DNA of 64,000 nucleotides from Oceanispirochaeta sp963676905 (GTDB lineage: Bacteria; Spirochaetota; Spirochaetia; DSM-2461): positions 434,001 to 498,000 of the forward strand of contig CAXXVE010000001.1 of NCBI GenBank assembly GCA_963676905.2, given 5' to 3'. The translations under genes and the position numbers were made by a program. Each line of letters begins with the position of its first letter. The stretch's first letter is position 1. The notes below the pieces were generated by a model, which was not told the DNA's origin, made no database searches, and saw only the letters and a program-made list of their open reading frames with translations. This document shows, piece after piece, positions 63,016-64,000 of this stretch.

Positions 63016-63288
63016 ATGAAATACAGATCAGACCTGGAATACGAAGTCTCCCGGATGATCAGAACCGGAGACCTATCGAGGATCAGCGAAAGAAAGGAAC
63101 TCTTTGACGAGTCACAGGGAGAGAATCTTCTGGCCGGCTATATTGAGAAGGTCTTGAGGCAGGAGTTTCTTGCTGACGACCCGCCGGACGCGTCTCCCTG
63201 CTGCAAATGCAGGAACTCGTCTGAATGCACTGAAGGAAAGAGCAAGATAATTCCCTTTCCCTCCCGTAAAATCATAGAAGGAATCTGA
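63016..63288 (+). CDS. small protein with cysteine cluster, unknown function
   Basis: A 90-residue protein. The first 50 residues are a charged helix (YEVSRMIRTGDLSRISERKE), and near residues 62-71 lies CCKCRNSSEC, a compact cysteine set that could bind Zn or an Fe-S cluster. The C-terminus is IIPFPSRKIIEGI. No family is recognised. The ATG has no ribosome-binding site but has a good promoter just upstream, so a leaderless mRNA is likely. It converges with the NUDIX gene, the stops being 13 bases apart. Confidence 0.6.
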   Translation: MKYRSDLEYEVSRMIRTGDLSRISERKELFDESQGENLLAGYIEKVLRQEFLADDPPDASPCCKCRNSSECTEGKSKIIPFPSRKIIEGI

Positions 63289-63300
63289 CAGAACAGTTTC

Positions 63301-63756
63301 CTACTCAGCAGCCCCGGACTTTGAAAGCCTCCGGTTCAGCCACTCCATCAGCCCCGGCATAATTCCCGGAAACCGCGTGTTCCCCAGGGGAAATTCGTCT
63401 GCCAGCTGAACCTCTTCAATCTCGAATTCTGCAGGCAGTTCACCAAATTGCCTGATCTCACAGGCATAAACACTCCCCCAGCTGATCCTGTCGCCATGAT
63501 CAACCGAGTACTGGGCAATGCACTCAAGCCCCTCCCAGTCCAGCGCCCCGGTCTCCTCAAAGAGCTCCCGGGCCGCCGCCTCGTCCATGGTCTCTCCCGC
63601 CTCGCGATGGCCCCCCGGAAAACACCAGTCCTCCCGCCCCCGCAGACGCACAATCACCCACTGATCCCGGCACCGCGCCGCAATCACCATATACTCCAGC
63701 AACCCGTCATCCGCCGTCCCGTCAGGAACGATGGAGTGCAAATCCAGTTTATCCAT
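63301..63756 (-). CDS. NUDIX hydrolase
   Basis: A 151-residue enzyme with a complete NUDIX box, GGHREAGETMDEAAARELFEETG (about residues 48-70, including the EExG metal-binding end), preceded by DWCFPGG. Such enzymes hydrolyse nucleoside diphosphates linked to other groups, including damaged nucleotides; the substrate cannot be told. It is soluble and single-domain. It is flanked by the convergent small gene and by a GC-rich region (63770-63900) separating it from the next gene on the minus strand. Confidence 0.92.
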   Translation of the reverse strand: MDKLDLHSIVPDGTADDGLLEYMVIAARCRDQWVIVRLRGREDWCFPGGHREAGETMDEAAARELFEETGALDWEGLECIAQYSVDHGDRISWGSVYACEIRQFGELPAEFEIEEVQLADEFPLGNTRFPGIMPGLMEWLNRRLSKSGAAE

Positions 63757-63834
63757 AAACAGATGGTACCATAGAATTCAAAGATTATTCAGGGGCCGCC
63801 GGTCCGCAGGCTCCCCGGCCGGGCTCTCCGTTCC

Positions 63835-63901
63835 AATCCCCGGAAGCCGGGGATTCCTTTGCGATCCCTCGTCCAGTTTTCCCAGTCCGCGGGCGGACTG
63901 G
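63835..63901. other. two GC-rich hairpins after a minus-strand gene
   Basis: AATCCCCGG (63835-63843) pairs with CCGGGGATT (63847-63855), and CCAGTCCG (63882-63889) pairs with CGGACTGG (63894-63901). The second begins one base beyond the TAA at 63903-63905 (minus strand). No T run follows, so they are not classical terminators. Confidence 0.45.
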
Positions 63902-63902
63902 A

Positions 63903-64000
63903 TTATTTTGCCCGCAGATAGGGTTTGGGCCAGTACTTCAGGTCCACCCCCGCCTCCTGGGCACTGATAAGGGGGAAGTAGGGATTCCGGAGGAGCTCGC
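63903..64000 (-). CDS. partial gene, C-terminal end only
   Basis: The minus strand reads an open frame of 31 codons into the window edge, ending in TAA at 63903-63905. The last residues are NPYFPLISAQEAGVDLKYWP followed by KPYLRAK. The composition is protein-like, and the stop is followed at once by a hairpin, as at other gene ends here. The product cannot be identified from so short a piece; the rest lies beyond position 64000. Confidence 0.55.
   Translation of the reverse strand, partial: ELLRNPYFPLISAQEAGVDLKYWPKPYLRAK

Noticed and set aside
63731..63967. Plus-strand frame over the last 270 bases
   Set aside because: It is Pro/Arg/Ser-rich and low in complexity, crosses hairpins and lies opposite the partial minus-strand gene end.

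Overview
The window reads as chromosomal DNA of a free-living, roughly 50% G+C spirochaete (Spirochaetota; Spirochaeta / Oceanispirochaeta / Sediminispirochaeta-like). The case rests on a TatT-TatP-TatQM transporter operon of the kind described from Treponema pallidum, an elongation factor G with the mitochondrial/spirochaete-type G1 motif (AHIDSGKTT), a recC-recB-recD order as in Borrelia, and many lipoproteins with spirochaete-like lipoboxes. The genus is inferred, not proven. Most genes lie on the minus strand.

Layout. 1-3.2 kb: a small membrane protein, a Gfo/Idh/MocA oxidoreductase and a three-domain MIP18-Mrp-DUF971 iron-sulfur carrier. 3.2-4.8 kb: a chemoreceptor. 4.9-10.9 kb: a six-gene minus-strand operon (tatT, tatP, fused tatQM, an Atg22/UMF1-type permease, a TPR protein, a 77-residue protein). 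11-13.8 kb: mutY, an RluA-type pseudouridine synthase, a small plus-strand ORF and a YchJ protein. 13.9-23.4 kb: a tetraspan membrane protein followed by recC, recB and recD with overlapping or abutting ends. 23.4-23.97 kb: a non-coding region with five perfect same-orientation DnaA boxes, then two structured hairpins between 19-bp direct repeats. 24-29 kb: a secreted protein, an operon for an acidic protein, an LRR protein, a PlsC acyltransferase and a gamma-carbonic-anhydrase-like protein, plus small unknowns and a P-loop ATPase. 29.3-34 kb: fusA with a long leader, udp, and a membrane-anchored TPR/Mrr-like protein. 34-38 kb: mnmE-mnmG-rsmG, the tRNA U34 and 16S rRNA modification genes. 38-42.6 kb: two lipoproteins and pepT. 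42.7-43.4 kb: tRNA-Arg(CCU), two identical tRNA-Asp(GUC) genes and two related tRNA-Asp-derived structured elements. 43.6-48 kb: a HEAT-repeat lipoprotein, galU, a family 2 glycosyltransferase and unknowns. 48-61.9 kb: a secreted lipoprotein converging on a giant exported protein of about 4,150 residues. 62-64 kb: a ferredoxin-nitroreductase fusion, a small protein, a NUDIX hydrolase and the 3' end of another gene.

The most unusual object is the giant gene. About 8.2 kb of it is a nearly identical DNA repeat array with alternating 690- and 1083-bp steps (1773-bp period). Each 690-type block carries an in-frame run of 9 or 10 guanines, nine runs in all, so slippage or recombination could switch or resize the surface protein. 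Second is the DnaA-box cluster at 23.46-23.75 kb, which looks like a replication origin but has no dnaA beside it and sits in a region whose genes do not diverge from it. Third are two families of small structured repeats: one of three hairpins sharing a 3' GTAG-type tail, and one derived from the tRNA-Asp T arm. Several genes (32619, 43623, 62021, 63016, tatT) also have sigma70-type promoters placing the transcript start within a few bases of the start codon without a Shine-Dalgarno sequence, which suggests leaderless mRNAs.
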